Shown one piece after another: positions 25,090-34,500 of a stretch of 64,000 bases of DNA. Position numbers and translations under genes: made by a program. Numbering within the stretch: position 1 is the stretch's first letter; each line of letters opens with the position of its first letter. Origin of the DNA: Pseudomonas sp. Irchel s3h14. GTDB lineage: Bacteria; Pseudomonadota; Gammaproteobacteria; Pseudomonadales; Pseudomonadaceae. Under the pieces are notes generated by a model. That model was not told the DNA's origin and did no database searches. It saw only the letters and a list, made by a program, of their open reading frames with translations. The DNA lies in assembly GCF_900187425.1 (NCBI RefSeq), contig NZ_FYDJ01000021.1, forward strand, positions 1 to 64,000. The letters are read 5' to 3'.

Positions 25090-26022
25090 ATGAGTTCCGC
25101 TCTGTCCATCCGGCAGCTAACCAAAACCTACGGCAACGGTTTCCAGGCCTTGAGTGGTATCGATCTGGACGTCGCCGAAGGTGACTTTTTCGCTTTGCTC
25201 GGCCCTAACGGCGCCGGCAAATCCACAACCATCGGCATTCTCTCGACCCTGGTGAACAAGACCAGCGGGACGGTGAATATCTTCGGTCACGACCTGGACA
25301 AGAATCCTGCGCAGCTCAAGCGCTCCATCGGCGTGGTGCCTCAGGAATTCAACTTCAACCAGTTCGAAAAAACCTTCGATATCGTCGTGACCCAGGCCGG
25401 TTATTACGGCATCCCGCCGAAAATCGCCAAGGAACGCGCCGAGCAGTACCTGACCCAACTGGGCCTGTGGGACAAGCGCGATACGCCGTCGCGTTCACTG
25501 TCCGGCGGCATGAAGCGTCGACTGATGATCGCCCGTGCGCTGGTCCACGAACCGCGCCTGCTGATCCTCGACGAACCGACGGCGGGTGTGGACATCGAAC
25601 TGCGTCGCTCGATGTGGACGTTCCTCACCGAGCTGAACAAGAAAGGCATCACCATCATCCTCACCACCCACTACCTGGAAGAGGCTGAGCAGTTGTGCCG
25701 CAACATCGGCATCATCGACCACGGCACCATCGTCGAGAACACCAGCATGAAACAGTTGCTCGGCCAACTGCATGTGGAAACGTTCCTGCTCGACCTCAAA
25801 AACACTTTGCAAACCGCGCCGCAGTTGCTCGGTTACCCGACCAAGCTGCTCGACAGCCACACCCTTGAAGTTCAGGTCGACAAGGCCATGGGCATCACCG
25901 CGCTGTTCACCCAATTGGCGCAGCAGAACATCGAAGTGTTGAGCCTGCGTAACAAAACCAATCGCCTCGAGGAGTTGTTCGTGTCCCTGGTGGAGAAAAA
26001 TCTGTCGAAGGTGGCGGTATGA
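25090..26022 (+). CDS. yadG: ABC transporter ATP-binding protein (YadG type)
   Basis: This 310-residue ATPase has Walker A GPNGAGKST, signature LSGGMKRR, Walker B LLILDEP and the switch His (TTHY). It belongs to the drug/polysaccharide ABC-2 exporter group and matches E. coli YadG in length and partner. The ATG at 25090 begins MSSALSIRQLTKTYGNG. The frame continues upstream to 24985 but lacks a start signal. Its end overlaps the permease gene by 4 bp (ATGAG). Substrate unknown. Confidence 0.94.
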   Translation: MSSALSIRQLTKTYGNGFQALSGIDLDVAEGDFFALLGPNGAGKSTTIGILSTLVNKTSGTVNIFGHDLDKNPAQLKRSIGVVPQEFNFNQFEKTFDIVVTQAGYYGIPPKIAKERAEQYLTQLGLWDKRDTPSRSLSGGMKRRLMIARALVHEPRLLILDEPTAGVDIELRRSMWTFLTELNKKGITIILTTHYLEEAEQLCRNIGIIDHGTIVENTSMKQLLGQLHVETFLLDLKNTLQTAPQLLGYPTKLLDSHTLEVQVDKAMGITALFTQLAQQNIEVLSLRNKTNRLEELFVSLVEKNLSKVAV

Positions 26023-26798
26023 GTTCCGAGCTGCAACCCAACCTCGTTGCCCTCAACACCATCGTTTACCGAGAGGTCAAACGCTTTACCCGGATCTGGC
26101 CGCAGACGCTGCTGCCGCCGGCCATCACCATGGTTCTGTACTTCGTGATCTTCGGCAATCTGATCGGCCGGCAGATTGGTGACATGGGTGGCTTCACCTA
26201 CATGGAGTACATCGTGCCGGGGCTGATCATGATGTCGGTGATCACCAACTCCTACGGCAACGTGGTCTCGAGTTTCTTCGGCAGCAAGTTCCAGCGCTCC
26301 ATCGAAGAGTTGATGGTGTCGCCCGTGTCGCCGCATACGATTCTGATCGGCTACACCCTGGGTGGCGTGCTGCGTGGCTTGATGGTCGGGCTCATCGTGA
26401 CCCTGCTGTCGCTGTTCTTCACCGAGTTGCAGGTGCATCACCTGGGCGTGACCATTCTGGTGGTGGTGCTGACGGCGACGATCTTCTCGCTGCTGGGCTT
26501 CATCAACGCCGTGTTTGCGCGCAACTTCGATGACATCTCGATCATCCCGACGTTTGTGCTGACACCGCTGACCTACCTGGGCGGGGTGTTCTACTCGATC
26601 TCCTTGCTGCCGCCATTCTGGCAGACGGTGTCCCTGGCCAACCCGGTGCTGCACATGGTCAACGCGTTCCGTTACGGCATTCTTGGCGTTTCGGACATCA
26701 GGATCAGCGTGGCGATCACCTTCATGCTGGTGGCGACGGTGGTGTTGTACATCGGTTGTGCACGGCTGCTGGTCAGTGGTCGTGGGATGCGTACATAA
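26019..26798 (+). CDS. yadH: ABC-2 type permease (YadH type)
   Basis: This 259-residue inner-membrane protein has six hydrophobic segments and the ABC-2 signature (YIVPGLIMMSVITNSYGNVVSSFFGSKFQRSIEELMVSPVS, then FVLTPLTYLGGVFYSISLLPPFW). It pairs with the ATPase upstream, with which it overlaps. The pair is a predicted efflux system of unknown substrate. Confidence 0.94.
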   Translation: MSSELQPNLVALNTIVYREVKRFTRIWPQTLLPPAITMVLYFVIFGNLIGRQIGDMGGFTYMEYIVPGLIMMSVITNSYGNVVSSFFGSKFQRSIEELMVSPVSPHTILIGYTLGGVLRGLMVGLIVTLLSLFFTELQVHHLGVTILVVVLTATIFSLLGFINAVFARNFDDISIIPTFVLTPLTYLGGVFYSISLLPPFWQTVSLANPVLHMVNAFRYGILGVSDIRISVAITFMLVATVVLYIGCARLLVSGRGMRT

Positions 26799-26818
26799 GA
26801 GATACCGAGTCGCCTGCA

Positions 26819-26882
26819 TCGCGAGCAAGCTTTGCTCCTACAAGGGCGCCACCGTACCTGTAGGAGCAAAGCTTGCTCGCGA
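26819..26882. repeat. REPIN (inverted pair of REP sequences)
   Basis: Perfect 24-bp arms TCGCGAGCAAGCTTTGCTCC... (26819-26842) and their complement (26859-26882) flank a 16-bp loop. The arm equals the single REP at 426-449 and differs from the REPIN at 20278 in the core (AAGCTTTGC against AAGCCTCGC). Confidence 0.93.
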
Positions 26883-26908
26883 AGGCGTCAGCCCAGACAC
26901 TGCAAAAC

Positions 26909-26936
26909 AAACGGCCTCCAACAATGGAGGCCGTTT
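26909..26936. terminator. Bidirectional rho-independent terminator
   Basis: AACGGCCTCCA-ACAA-TGGAGGCCGTTTT is a perfect 11-bp stem with A-rich and T-rich flanks. It lies between yadH (plus) and the DUF2062 gene (minus), which converge here. Confidence 0.9.
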
Positions 26937-26941
26937 TGCGT

Positions 26942-27460
26942 TTACTGCGTCCGTCTTTTCTGGCGCCGCCGCCACTGCCGCCCGACCCACCAACGCCAGT
27001 ACATCATGGTCAGGCAATAGGCGAGCGCGCCGAGCACCAGTCCCGTCACCACCGAGCCGAGTAAGAACGGCTGCCAAAGCGTCGAGAGTTCGCCGCTGAT
27101 CCATTCCCAGGTCAGCTCGTCCGGCAAATGGCGGGTAGGAACGTCCATCAGCCAGGCGCCGGTCTGGTAAGTGCAGAAGAACACCGCCGGCATGGTGATC
27201 GGGTTGGTCAGCCAGACCAGGCTGACCGCAATCGGCATGTTGCCGCGCACGATGATGGCGAGAATGGCGGCAAGCAGCATCTGCAGCGGAATAGGCAGGA
27301 ACGCCGCGAACAGACCCACAGCCATGGCCCGTGCGACGGAATGGCGGTTGAGGTGCCAGAGGTTCGGGTCATGCAGCAGGGTGCCGAGAAAGCGTAACGA
27401 CTTGTGTTCCCTGATGATGATCGGGTCTGGCATGTAACGTTTGAATAAGCGCCGGGGCAT
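26942..27460 (-). CDS. DUF2062 membrane protein
   Basis: This 172-residue protein contains a DUF2062 domain, recognised by the pattern HRHSVARAMAVGLFAAFLPIPLQMLLAAILAIIVRGNMPIAVSLVWLTNP, with three hydrophobic segments and a very basic C-terminus (WRRRQKRRTQ). Function is unknown; related proteins often neighbour envelope or competence genes. The start at 27460 (MPRRLFKRY) is preferred over an ATG 72 bp upstream because it begins the conserved region. It is divergent from comEC. Confidence 0.85.
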   Translation of the reverse strand: MPRRLFKRYMPDPIIIREHKSLRFLGTLLHDPNLWHLNRHSVARAMAVGLFAAFLPIPLQMLLAAILAIIVRGNMPIAVSLVWLTNPITMPAVFFCTYQTGAWLMDVPTRHLPDELTWEWISGELSTLWQPFLLGSVVTGLVLGALAYCLTMMYWRWWVGRQWRRRQKRRTQ

Positions 27461-27595
27461 AAGGCTTCTCGGTCGGTTAAGGCGGCAAGTATGTCTGGAT
27501 TTTATGAACCGCCCATTCAGACTTTGTGACAATTAATAACGATGCCTGTGCGATTAGCCGGCTATGCCTAGGAGGGGACTCTCAAGGACGGGCGT

Positions 27596-29818
27596 ATGCG
27601 CACAGGGATGATGGCGCTGGCGTTGGGTCTGTTGATCCTGCGTTTTTTACCGGTATTACCACCGGTCTGGTTATGGATGTTGCTGCCGGTAATCGGTTTG
27701 ATGTTGCTGCCGTTTCGCAGCTATCCACTGGCATTTTTCCTGTTCGGCTTCAGTTGGGCAGGCGCGAATGCGCAGTGGGCGCTGGACGATCGGCTGCCGA
27801 TCAGCCTCGATGGCGAAACCCGTTGGGTCGAAGGTCGGGTGACGGGATTGCCCCAGAACAATGAGGCCGTCGTGCGTTTCGAGTTGGCGGACGCCCGGTC
27901 CCGACATGGCAAGGTGCCGCAACTGCTGCGTCTGGCCTGGTATGACGGGCCGCCAGTCAACAGCGGCGAACAGTGGCGACTGGCGGTCAAGTTGAAGCGT
28001 CCTGCGGGGCTGCTCAACCCCCATGCCTTCGATTACGACGCCTGGCTGCTGGCGCAACGCATCGGCGCGACCGGGACGGTCAAGGATGGCCAGCGACTCA
28101 AGGAAGCCCAGTGGGCCTGGCGCGACGGCATCCGTCAGCGCTTGCAGGCCGTGGATGCCCAGGGGCGAACGGGTGCGCTGACGGCGTTGGTGCTGGGGGA
28201 TGGCGCCGGACTGAGTCGCGAAGACTGGCAGGTGCTGCAAGACACCGGCACCGTTCATCTGTTGGTGATATCCGGACAGCACATCGGATTGTTGGCAGGG
28301 CTGGTGTATCTGCTGATCGCTGGGCTGGCCCGTTATGGCCTGTGGCCGAAACGCTTGCCTTGGCTGCCGTGGGCCTGTGGACTGGCGTTCGCGGCCGCTC
28401 TCGGTTACGGGCTGCTGGCCGGTTTCGAGGTGCCGGTGCGGCGGGCCTGCGTGATGATCGGCCTGGTGCTGTTGTGGCGCCTGCGATTTCGTCACCTCGG
28501 CGCCTGGTGGCCGCTGTTGCTGGCGCTCGACGGTGTTTTGCTGCTCGACCCGCTGGCGAGTCTGCAACCGGGTTTCTGGCTGTCGTTCGCGGCGGTGGCG
28601 GTGTTGATCTTCACCTTCGGTGGTCGGCTGGGCCCATGGCGTTGGTGGCAAACATGGACCCGCGCCCAATGGCTGATCGCGATCGGTCTGTGCCCGTTGC
28701 TGCTGGTGCTCGGGTTGCCGATCAGTCTCAGCGGGCCGGTGGCCAATTTGCTCGCGGTGCCGTGGATCAGCCTGATAGTGCTGCCTCCGGCATTGCTGGG
28801 TACGTTGTTTTTACCCCTTCCTTACGTGGGCGAAGGGTTGCTGTGGTTGGCAGGAGGTTTGATCGACCTTTTGTTCAAGGGCCTGGCTCTGATGGCCGGG
28901 TATTTACCCGCGTGGGTGCCGGTGGCGATCCCGTTGTGGATATGGGCGCTGGGCACACTCGGTGCCTTTCTACTATTAATGCCTCGGGGTGTGCCGTTTC
29001 GCTCGTTGGGTTGGCCGATGCTGTTGTTGCTGGTTTTTCCACCCCGGCAGGTCTTGCCGGAAGGCATGGCCGAAATCTGGCAGCTGGATGTCGGTCAGGG
29101 TTTGGCCATCCTGGTGCGCACCCGTCATCACACACTGTTGTATGACACCGGGCCACGTTTCGGCGATTTCGACCTGGGCGAGCGGGTGGTGCTGCCGACA
29201 TTACGCAAACTGGGCGTTGAGGGGCTCGATTTGATGCTGATCAGCCATGCCGACGCCGATCATGCGGGCGGCGCCCGGGCCGTTGCCAATGGCCTGCCAG
29301 TGAAACGGGTGGTCAGTGGCGATCCCCTGGCGCTGCCGGCCGAATTGCAGGCGGAAGGCTGCGAGAGTGGCAAGCAATGGGTCTGGGATGATGTGAGGTT
29401 CCAGCTCTGGCAGTGGTCTTCGGCCAGCGACAGCAATCAAAAATCCTGCGTCCTGCAGATAGAAGCCAACGGTGAGCGTCTGTTATTGACAGGTGATATA
29501 GATGCCGCAGCCGAGCGGGCGCTGCTCGACAGTCCACTGGCCGTCACCACCGATTGGTTGCAGGCGCCGCACCATGGCAGTCGCAGTTCGTCATCGATGG
29601 CGTTGCTTGCCGTGTTGCAGCCCCAAGCGGTGTTGATCTCCCGCGGCCAGGGCAATTCATTCGGTCATCCCCATCCCACGATCATGGCGCGCTATCGAAA
29701 GCGCGGCATATCGATCCATGACAGCGCCGAGCAAGGTGCCATCCGTCTGCAACTGGGACGCTTCAAGCCGCCATGGACGATGCGTCAAGAACGGCGTTTC
29801 TGGCGCTCTGCGCAGTAA
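27596..29818 (+). CDS. comEC: ComEC/Rec2 DNA-uptake channel protein
   Basis: This 740-residue inner-membrane protein is thought to carry single-stranded DNA into the cytoplasm during natural transformation. Order: N-terminal membrane segments and DUF4131 region (1-200), the competence domain with many helices (about 210-480: DTGTVHLLVISGQHIGLLAGLVYLL), and a C-terminal metallo-beta-lactamase domain (about 495-735: QLDVGQGLAILVRT, LMLISHADADHAGG, LLTGDID, APHHGSRSSS). All expected metal ligands of the MBL domain are visible, so it should be intact. The ATG at 27596 follows AAGGACGG. Confidence 0.95.
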   Translation: MRTGMMALALGLLILRFLPVLPPVWLWMLLPVIGLMLLPFRSYPLAFFLFGFSWAGANAQWALDDRLPISLDGETRWVEGRVTGLPQNNEAVVRFELADARSRHGKVPQLLRLAWYDGPPVNSGEQWRLAVKLKRPAGLLNPHAFDYDAWLLAQRIGATGTVKDGQRLKEAQWAWRDGIRQRLQAVDAQGRTGALTALVLGDGAGLSREDWQVLQDTGTVHLLVISGQHIGLLAGLVYLLIAGLARYGLWPKRLPWLPWACGLAFAAALGYGLLAGFEVPVRRACVMIGLVLLWRLRFRHLGAWWPLLLALDGVLLLDPLASLQPGFWLSFAAVAVLIFTFGGRLGPWRWWQTWTRAQWLIAIGLCPLLLVLGLPISLSGPVANLLAVPWISLIVLPPALLGTLFLPLPYVGEGLLWLAGGLIDLLFKGLALMAGYLPAWVPVAIPLWIWALGTLGAFLLLMPRGVPFRSLGWPMLLLLVFPPRQVLPEGMAEIWQLDVGQGLAILVRTRHHTLLYDTGPRFGDFDLGERVVLPTLRKLGVEGLDLMLISHADADHAGGARAVANGLPVKRVVSGDPLALPAELQAEGCESGKQWVWDDVRFQLWQWSSASDSNQKSCVLQIEANGERLLLTGDIDAAAERALLDSPLAVTTDWLQAPHHGSRSSSSMALLAVLQPQAVLISRGQGNSFGHPHPTIMARYRKRGISIHDSAEQGAIRLQLGRFKPPWTMRQERRFWRSAQ

Positions 29819-29916
29819 CCCGCAGGGATTAAAGACCGACTGGATGCGACATCACGGTCTTCGGTGCGCTCACCCCCTATGTTAGAGTGGCGCACTTTTT
29901 CGAGGGGACTGTCACT

Positions 29917-30552
29917 GTGTGGGAATTGGTCAAATCCGGCGGATGGATGATGATACCGATCATTCTGAGTTCCATCGCAGCCATGGCGATCGTCGCCGAA
30001 CGTCTCTGGACCCTGCGAGCCAGCCGTGTGACCCCGGAGCATTTGCTCGGGCAGGTCTGGGTCTGGATCAAGGATAAACAACTCAATAAAGACAAACTCA
30101 AGGAACTGCGCGCCAACTCGCCGTTGGGCGAGATCCTTGCCGCTGGCCTGGCCAACTCCAGGCATGGTCGCGAGATCATGAAAGAGTGCATCGAAGAGGC
30201 TGCTGCGCGGGTCATCCACGAGCTCGAACGCTACATCAACGCGTTGGGCACCATCGCTGCCATGGCCCCATTGCTGGGTCTGTTGGGTACGGTGCTCGGC
30301 ATGATCGACATTTTCAGCGCGTTCATGGGCACGGGCATGGGCACTAACGCTGCGGTGCTGGCCGGCGGTATTTCCAAGGCTCTGATCACCACGGCCGCAG
30401 GCCTGATGGTCGGTATTCCGGCGGTATTCTTCCACCGGTTCCTGCAACGCCGGATCGATGAACTGGTGGTGGGCATGGAGCAGGAAGCGATCAAACTGGT
30501 CGAGGTGGTACAGGGTGACCGTGATGTTGACCTGAATGGGGGCAAAGCGTGA
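29917..30552 (+). CDS. exbB: ExbB/TolQ/MotA-type proton channel subunit
   Basis: This 211-residue inner-membrane protein has three helices: WELVKSGGWMMIPIILSSIAAMAIVAE near the N-terminus and two in ALGTIAAMAPLLGLLGTVLGMIDIF and LITTAAGLMVGIPAVFFHRFL. With ExbD it converts proton motive force into work on a TonB-like partner. No tonB lies nearby. GTG at 29917 is chosen because GAGGGGAC lies 7-14 bp upstream. The stop overlaps the exbD start (GTGA). Confidence 0.93.
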   Translation: MWELVKSGGWMMIPIILSSIAAMAIVAERLWTLRASRVTPEHLLGQVWVWIKDKQLNKDKLKELRANSPLGEILAAGLANSRHGREIMKECIEEAAARVIHELERYINALGTIAAMAPLLGLLGTVLGMIDIFSAFMGTGMGTNAAVLAGGISKALITTAAGLMVGIPAVFFHRFLQRRIDELVVGMEQEAIKLVEVVQGDRDVDLNGGKA

Positions 30553-30980
30553 AATTCCGCCGCAAACCGCGGGAAACGGTAGACATCAACCTCGCGTCGC
30601 TGATTGACGTGGTGTTTATCCTGCTGCTGTTTTTTGTCGTGACGACCACCTTTACCCGTGAAACCCAGTTGCGTGTCGATCTGCCGGAAGCGGTCAGCGG
30701 TTCGCCTGCCGAAGACCAGCAGGTCAAACACGTGGATGTTGCAATCAGTGCCGAAGGCGCCTTCTCGGTGAATAATCAGGTATTGCCCAAGAACGACCTG
30801 GCGACCCTGATGGACGCGCTGCAGAAAGAATCCAATGGCGACACCAAACTGCCGCTGTCCATCAGCGCTGATGGCAAGACCCAGCATCAGTCCGTCATTA
30901 CCGCCATGGACGCCGCCGGTAAACTCGGTTTCAGCCACCTGCGCATGACCACTGTCGAGGCGGCGCCGCCCGCACCCTGA
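30549..30980 (+). CDS. exbD: ExbD/TolR biopolymer transport protein
   Basis: This 143-residue protein has one N-terminal membrane helix carrying the functional Asp (NLASLIDVVFILLLFFVVTTTF, Asp near residue 20) and a periplasmic domain. It starts with GTG overlapping the exbB stop and ends 1 bp into lpxK, so the three are translationally linked. It is the partner of the upstream ExbB-type channel. Confidence 0.93.
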   Translation: MKFRRKPRETVDINLASLIDVVFILLLFFVVTTTFTRETQLRVDLPEAVSGSPAEDQQVKHVDVAISAEGAFSVNNQVLPKNDLATLMDALQKESNGDTKLPLSISADGKTQHQSVITAMDAAGKLGFSHLRMTTVEAAPPAP

Positions 30981-31990
30981 TGGCCATGTCCGATCGCTTG
31001 CTCGCCGCATGGTACCAAGGTCATCCGGCCCTGAAGCTGTTGCAGCCGCTGGAGTGGCTGTATCGGCGCGTGGTCATGAACAAGCGCAAGCGTTTTCTGG
31101 CGGGTGAGGGCGAGATCTATCAACCGCCGGTGCCGCTGATCGTGGTCGGTAACATCACCGTCGGCGGCACCGGCAAGACGCCGCTGATTCTCTGGATGAT
31201 CCAGCACTGCCAGCGCAGTGGTTTGCGGGTCGGCGTGGTCAGTCGGGGGTACGGCGCCAAACCGCCGCAACTGCCGTGGCGGGTTGAGGCGGATCAAAGC
31301 GCCGAGATCGCAGGCGACGAACCGCTGTTGATCGTCCAGCGTACCGGCGTTCCGTTGATGATCGACCCCGACCGCAGCCGTGCCGTCAAAGCGCTGCTGG
31401 CGAGTGAGCCACTGGACCTGATCCTGTCCGACGACGGAATGCAGCATTACCGTCTGGCCCGCGACCTTGAACTGGTGCTGATCGACGCCGCCCGAGGTTT
31501 GGGCAACCAGCGCTGCCTGCCCGCCGGGCCATTGCGCGAACCGGCCGAGCGCCTGCAAAGCGTCGACGCGGTGCTGTACAACGGTGCCGATGCCGATCGC
31601 GACGGCGGTTTTGCCTTCCAGCTTCAACCCACCGAATTGATCAATCTGCAAAGTGGCGAACGGCGTCCCCTTGACCACTTTCCCGCTGGCCAGGCGCTGC
31701 ACGCCGTGGCCGGGATCGGCAATCCGCAACGTTTCTTCACAACCCTCGAAACGCTACACTGGCAGCCAGTTCCGCATGCGTTTGCCGACCACGCCGAATA
31801 CAGCGTGCAGGCCTTGAATTTCACACCGTCATTGCCGTTGGTGATGACCGAAAAGGACGCGGTGAAGTGCCGTGCCTTCGCCGCTGCCGATTGGTGGTAC
31901 CTGGCGGTCGATGCTGCGCCATCGCCGGCCTTCGTGGCCTGGTTCGATACGCAGCTGATGCGCCTGTTGCCGGCTCGTCTTTTGCCTTAA
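30980..31990 (+). CDS. lpxK: Tetraacyldisaccharide 4'-kinase LpxK
   Basis: This 336-residue inner-membrane-associated kinase phosphorylates the 4' position of the lipid A disaccharide. A hydrophobic N-terminal helix is followed by the P-loop VVGNITVGGTGKTPL (about 52-66), the RGYGAKPP segment and the DDGMQHYRLARDLELVLID motif, all diagnostic. The ATG at 30980 overlaps the exbD stop, with a second ATG 6 bp later. It links the envelope operon to lipid A synthesis. Confidence 0.95.
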   Translation: MAMSDRLLAAWYQGHPALKLLQPLEWLYRRVVMNKRKRFLAGEGEIYQPPVPLIVVGNITVGGTGKTPLILWMIQHCQRSGLRVGVVSRGYGAKPPQLPWRVEADQSAEIAGDEPLLIVQRTGVPLMIDPDRSRAVKALLASEPLDLILSDDGMQHYRLARDLELVLIDAARGLGNQRCLPAGPLREPAERLQSVDAVLYNGADADRDGGFAFQLQPTELINLQSGERRPLDHFPAGQALHAVAGIGNPQRFFTTLETLHWQPVPHAFADHAEYSVQALNFTPSLPLVMTEKDAVKCRAFAAADWWYLAVDAAPSPAFVAWFDTQLMRLLPARLLP

Positions 31991-32012
31991 TCCATTTATC
32001 CAGGGAATGCTC

Positions 32013-32198
32013 ATGGACACCAAATTGCTCGATATCCTCGCTTGCCCGGTCTGCAAAGGCCCGCTCAAGCTCAGCGCCGACAAAACCGAGCTGATCAGCA
32101 AGGGCGCAGGCCTGGCTTACCCGATTCGCGACGGCATCCCGGTGATGCTCGAAACCGAAGCCCGCACCCTGACCACCGACGAGCGTCTGGATAAATGA
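32013..32198 (+). CDS. Trm112-family zinc-ribbon-like small protein
   Basis: This 61-residue protein (MDTKLLDILACPVCKGPLKL...AYPIRDGIPVML) matches the YcaR/Trm112 family, except that only the first CxxC pair is present. In this genus it lies between lpxK and kdsB. The exact role in bacteria is unclear. The ATG at 32013 is preceded by CAGGGAATGC, and the end overlaps kdsB by 4 bp. Confidence 0.92.
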   Translation: MDTKLLDILACPVCKGPLKLSADKTELISKGAGLAYPIRDGIPVMLETEARTLTTDERLDK

Positions 32199-32959
32199 CC
32201 ACAGCCTTTACCGTTGTCATTCCATCGCGTTACGCCTCCACCCGCTTGCCGGGCAAACCGCTGCTGCTGATCGCCGGCAAGCCGATGATCCAGCACGTCT
32301 GGGAACAGGCGAGCAAAAGCAGTGCTCAGCGCGTGGTGGTTGCCACTGACGATGCGCGCATCGTCGAGGCCTGCAACGGGTTTGGCGCTGAAGTGGTGCT
32401 GACCCGCGAAGATCACAATTCCGGCACCGACCGTTTGGCCGAAGTCGCCGCGAAGCTGGGCCTGGCGCCCGACGCCATTGTGGTCAACGTCCAGGGTGAC
32501 GAACCGCTGATCCCGCCGAGTGTGATCGATCAGGTTGCCGCCAACCTGGCCGCCCACACCGAAGCGCGCATGGCCACGCTGGCCGAGCCGATCGAAGACG
32601 TGGAAACCCTGTTCAATCCCAACGTGGTCAAGGTTGTCAGCGACCTTGATGGTCTGGCGTTGACCTTCAGTCGTGCCACGTTGCCGTGGGCCCGCGACGC
32701 GTTCGCCAAAAGCCGCGAGCAATTGCCGGAAGGCGTGCCGTATCGTCGGCATATCGGCATCTATGCCTACCGCGCCGGTTTCCTGCATGACTTCGTTAGC
32801 TGGGGCCCGTGCTGGCTGGAAAATACCGAATCCCTGGAACAGCTGCGTGCCCTGTGGCACGGCGTGCGGATTCACGTCGCCGACGCGCTGATCGCACCGC
32901 CGACCGGCGTCGATACCGTTGAAGACCTTGAGCGCGTTCGTCGCCTGCTGGAGGCCTGA
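32195..32959 (+). CDS. kdsB: 3-deoxy-manno-octulosonate cytidylyltransferase KdsB
   Basis: This 254-residue cytosolic enzyme activates KDO as CMP-KDO for lipopolysaccharide core synthesis. The nucleotide-binding start VVIPSRYASTRLPGKPLL and the motifs ATDDARI, NVQGDEPLI and YRRHIGIYAYRAGFL are all present, and the length is that of the family. The start overlaps the Trm112-like gene as ATGA, and the stop overlaps the phosphatase gene start. Confidence 0.96.
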   Translation: MTTAFTVVIPSRYASTRLPGKPLLLIAGKPMIQHVWEQASKSSAQRVVVATDDARIVEACNGFGAEVVLTREDHNSGTDRLAEVAAKLGLAPDAIVVNVQGDEPLIPPSVIDQVAANLAAHTEARMATLAEPIEDVETLFNPNVVKVVSDLDGLALTFSRATLPWARDAFAKSREQLPEGVPYRRHIGIYAYRAGFLHDFVSWGPCWLENTESLEQLRALWHGVRIHVADALIAPPTGVDTVEDLERVRRLLEA

Positions 32960-33423
32960 TGCGGGTTTTGTTTGTCTGCCTGGGCAACATCTGCCGTTCG
33001 CCCACGGCTGAAGGCGTGTTGCGACACAAACTGCGCGAAGCGGGGCTGGCCGATCAAATCGAAGTCGCTTCCGCCGGCACCGGTGACTGGCACGTCGGCA
33101 AGGCCCCGGACAAGCGCAGTCAGGCGGCGGCCAAGCTGCGCGGGTATGACCTGTCCGCTCAGCGCGCCCAGCAAGTGTCCCGCGCCGATTTCGCCACCTA
33201 CGACCTGATTCTGGCGATGGACAACAGCAATCTGCGCAACCTCAAGGCCTTGCAACCGGCCAGGGGCAAGGCCGAGCTGGATCTGTTCCTGCGTCGCTAT
33301 CAGTCGGAAATCGATGAAGTGCCGGATCCGTATTACGACGGCGACCAAGGCTTCGAGCAGGTGCTGGACCTGATCGAGCGCGCCAGTGATTTGCTGGTGA
33401 TCGAATTGAAGGGACGGTTATGA
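32959..33423 (+). CDS. Low-molecular-weight protein-tyrosine phosphatase
   Basis: This 154-residue cytosolic phosphatase has the active-site loop VCLGNICRSPTAE (CxxxxxR-S, Cys near residue 7) and the general acid Asp in VPDPYYDGDQGF near residue 120. It is embedded in the lipid A/KDO/MurB operon by 1-bp and 4-bp overlaps. Substrate unknown. Confidence 0.94.
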   Translation: MRVLFVCLGNICRSPTAEGVLRHKLREAGLADQIEVASAGTGDWHVGKAPDKRSQAAAKLRGYDLSAQRAQQVSRADFATYDLILAMDNSNLRNLKALQPARGKAELDLFLRRYQSEIDEVPDPYYDGDQGFEQVLDLIERASDLLVIELKGRL

Positions 33424-34439
33424 GTTTGCAGGTGCACGCCCGGGTTTCGCTCAAGCCGTTCAACACCTTTGGCGTCGATGTTCAGGCCCGACTGTTTGCC
33501 GAGGCCCACAGCGATGCCGACGTGCGTGAAGCCCTGGCCTATGCGGTGGAACATGACGTGCCGCTGCTGGTGATCGGCGGTGGCAGCAACCTGCTGCTGA
33601 CGGCCGATATCCAGTCGCTGGTGCTGCGCATGGCCACGCGCGGGATTCGCATCCTGAGCGATGACGGCAGCAAAGTCGTGATCGAAGCCGAGGCCGGCGA
33701 GCCTTGGCATCCGTTCGTGCAGCACACCCTGGCGCAGGGTTTGTCGGGTCTGGAAAACCTCAGTCTGATTCCCGGCACCGTCGGTGCGGCACCGATGCAG
33801 AACATCGGCGCCTATGGCGTGGAGATCAAGGACGTGTTCGCCGGCCTGACCGCGTTGGATCGTCAGACCGGCAACCTGCGGGACTTCACCCTGGAAGAAT
33901 GCAACTTCGCCTACCGCGACAGCCTGTTCAAACAGGAACCGGGGCGTTGGTTGATCCTGAGGGTTCGGTTCATCCTGGACCGCGCCGCGCACCTGCATCT
34001 GGAGTACGGCCCGGTGCGCCAGCGCCTGACCGAGCAAGGTATCGATCACCCGACCGCCACCGATGTCAGCCAGGCGATTTGCAGCATCCGCAACGAAAAG
34101 CTTCCGGACCCGGCAGTACTCGGCAATGCCGGCAGCTTCTTCAAGAATCCTTTGGTGCCAGCGGCGCTCGTCGCGCAACTCAAAGGTGAATACCCGGATC
34201 TGGTGGCCTACGCGCAACCCGACGGGCAGATGAAACTGGCGGCAGGGTGGCTGATCGAGCGGGCCGGCTGGAAAGGTTTCCGTGACGCCGATGCCGGCGT
34301 GCATAAATTGCAGGCGTTGGTGCTGGTCAACTATGGCAACGCGACCGGTCTGCAATTGCTGAACCTGGCGCAACGCATCCAGAAAGACATTTCAGAACGT
34401 TTCCATGTTGACCTGGAAATGGAGCCCAATCGGTATTGA
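33420..34439 (+). CDS. murB: UDP-N-acetylenolpyruvoylglucosamine reductase MurB
   Basis: This 339-residue FAD enzyme carries out the second committed step of peptidoglycan precursor synthesis (reduction to UDP-MurNAc). FAD-binding motifs LLVIGGGSNLLL and SLIPGTVGAAPMQNIGAYGVEIKD are present, as is the catalytic Ser in GNAGSFFKNP. The C-terminal AGWLIERAGWKGFRDADAGVHKLQALVLVNYGNATG places it in the type I group with E. coli. It is the last gene of the exbB-murB operon, followed by a terminator. Confidence 0.96.
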   Translation: MSLQVHARVSLKPFNTFGVDVQARLFAEAHSDADVREALAYAVEHDVPLLVIGGGSNLLLTADIQSLVLRMATRGIRILSDDGSKVVIEAEAGEPWHPFVQHTLAQGLSGLENLSLIPGTVGAAPMQNIGAYGVEIKDVFAGLTALDRQTGNLRDFTLEECNFAYRDSLFKQEPGRWLILRVRFILDRAAHLHLEYGPVRQRLTEQGIDHPTATDVSQAICSIRNEKLPDPAVLGNAGSFFKNPLVPAALVAQLKGEYPDLVAYAQPDGQMKLAAGWLIERAGWKGFRDADAGVHKLQALVLVNYGNATGLQLLNLAQRIQKDISERFHVDLEMEPNRY

Positions 34440-34463
34440 GGCTACGCTTTCAAAACTGATCTC

Positions 34464-34500
34464 AAAGCCCTGCACACGTTTAACGTTGCAGGGCTTTTTT
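34464..34500 (+). terminator. Terminator after murB
   Basis: AAAGCCCTGCA pairs with TGCAGGGCTTT, with an inner ACGTT/AACGT stem and a six-T tail, 25 bp after the murB stop. Confidence 0.9.
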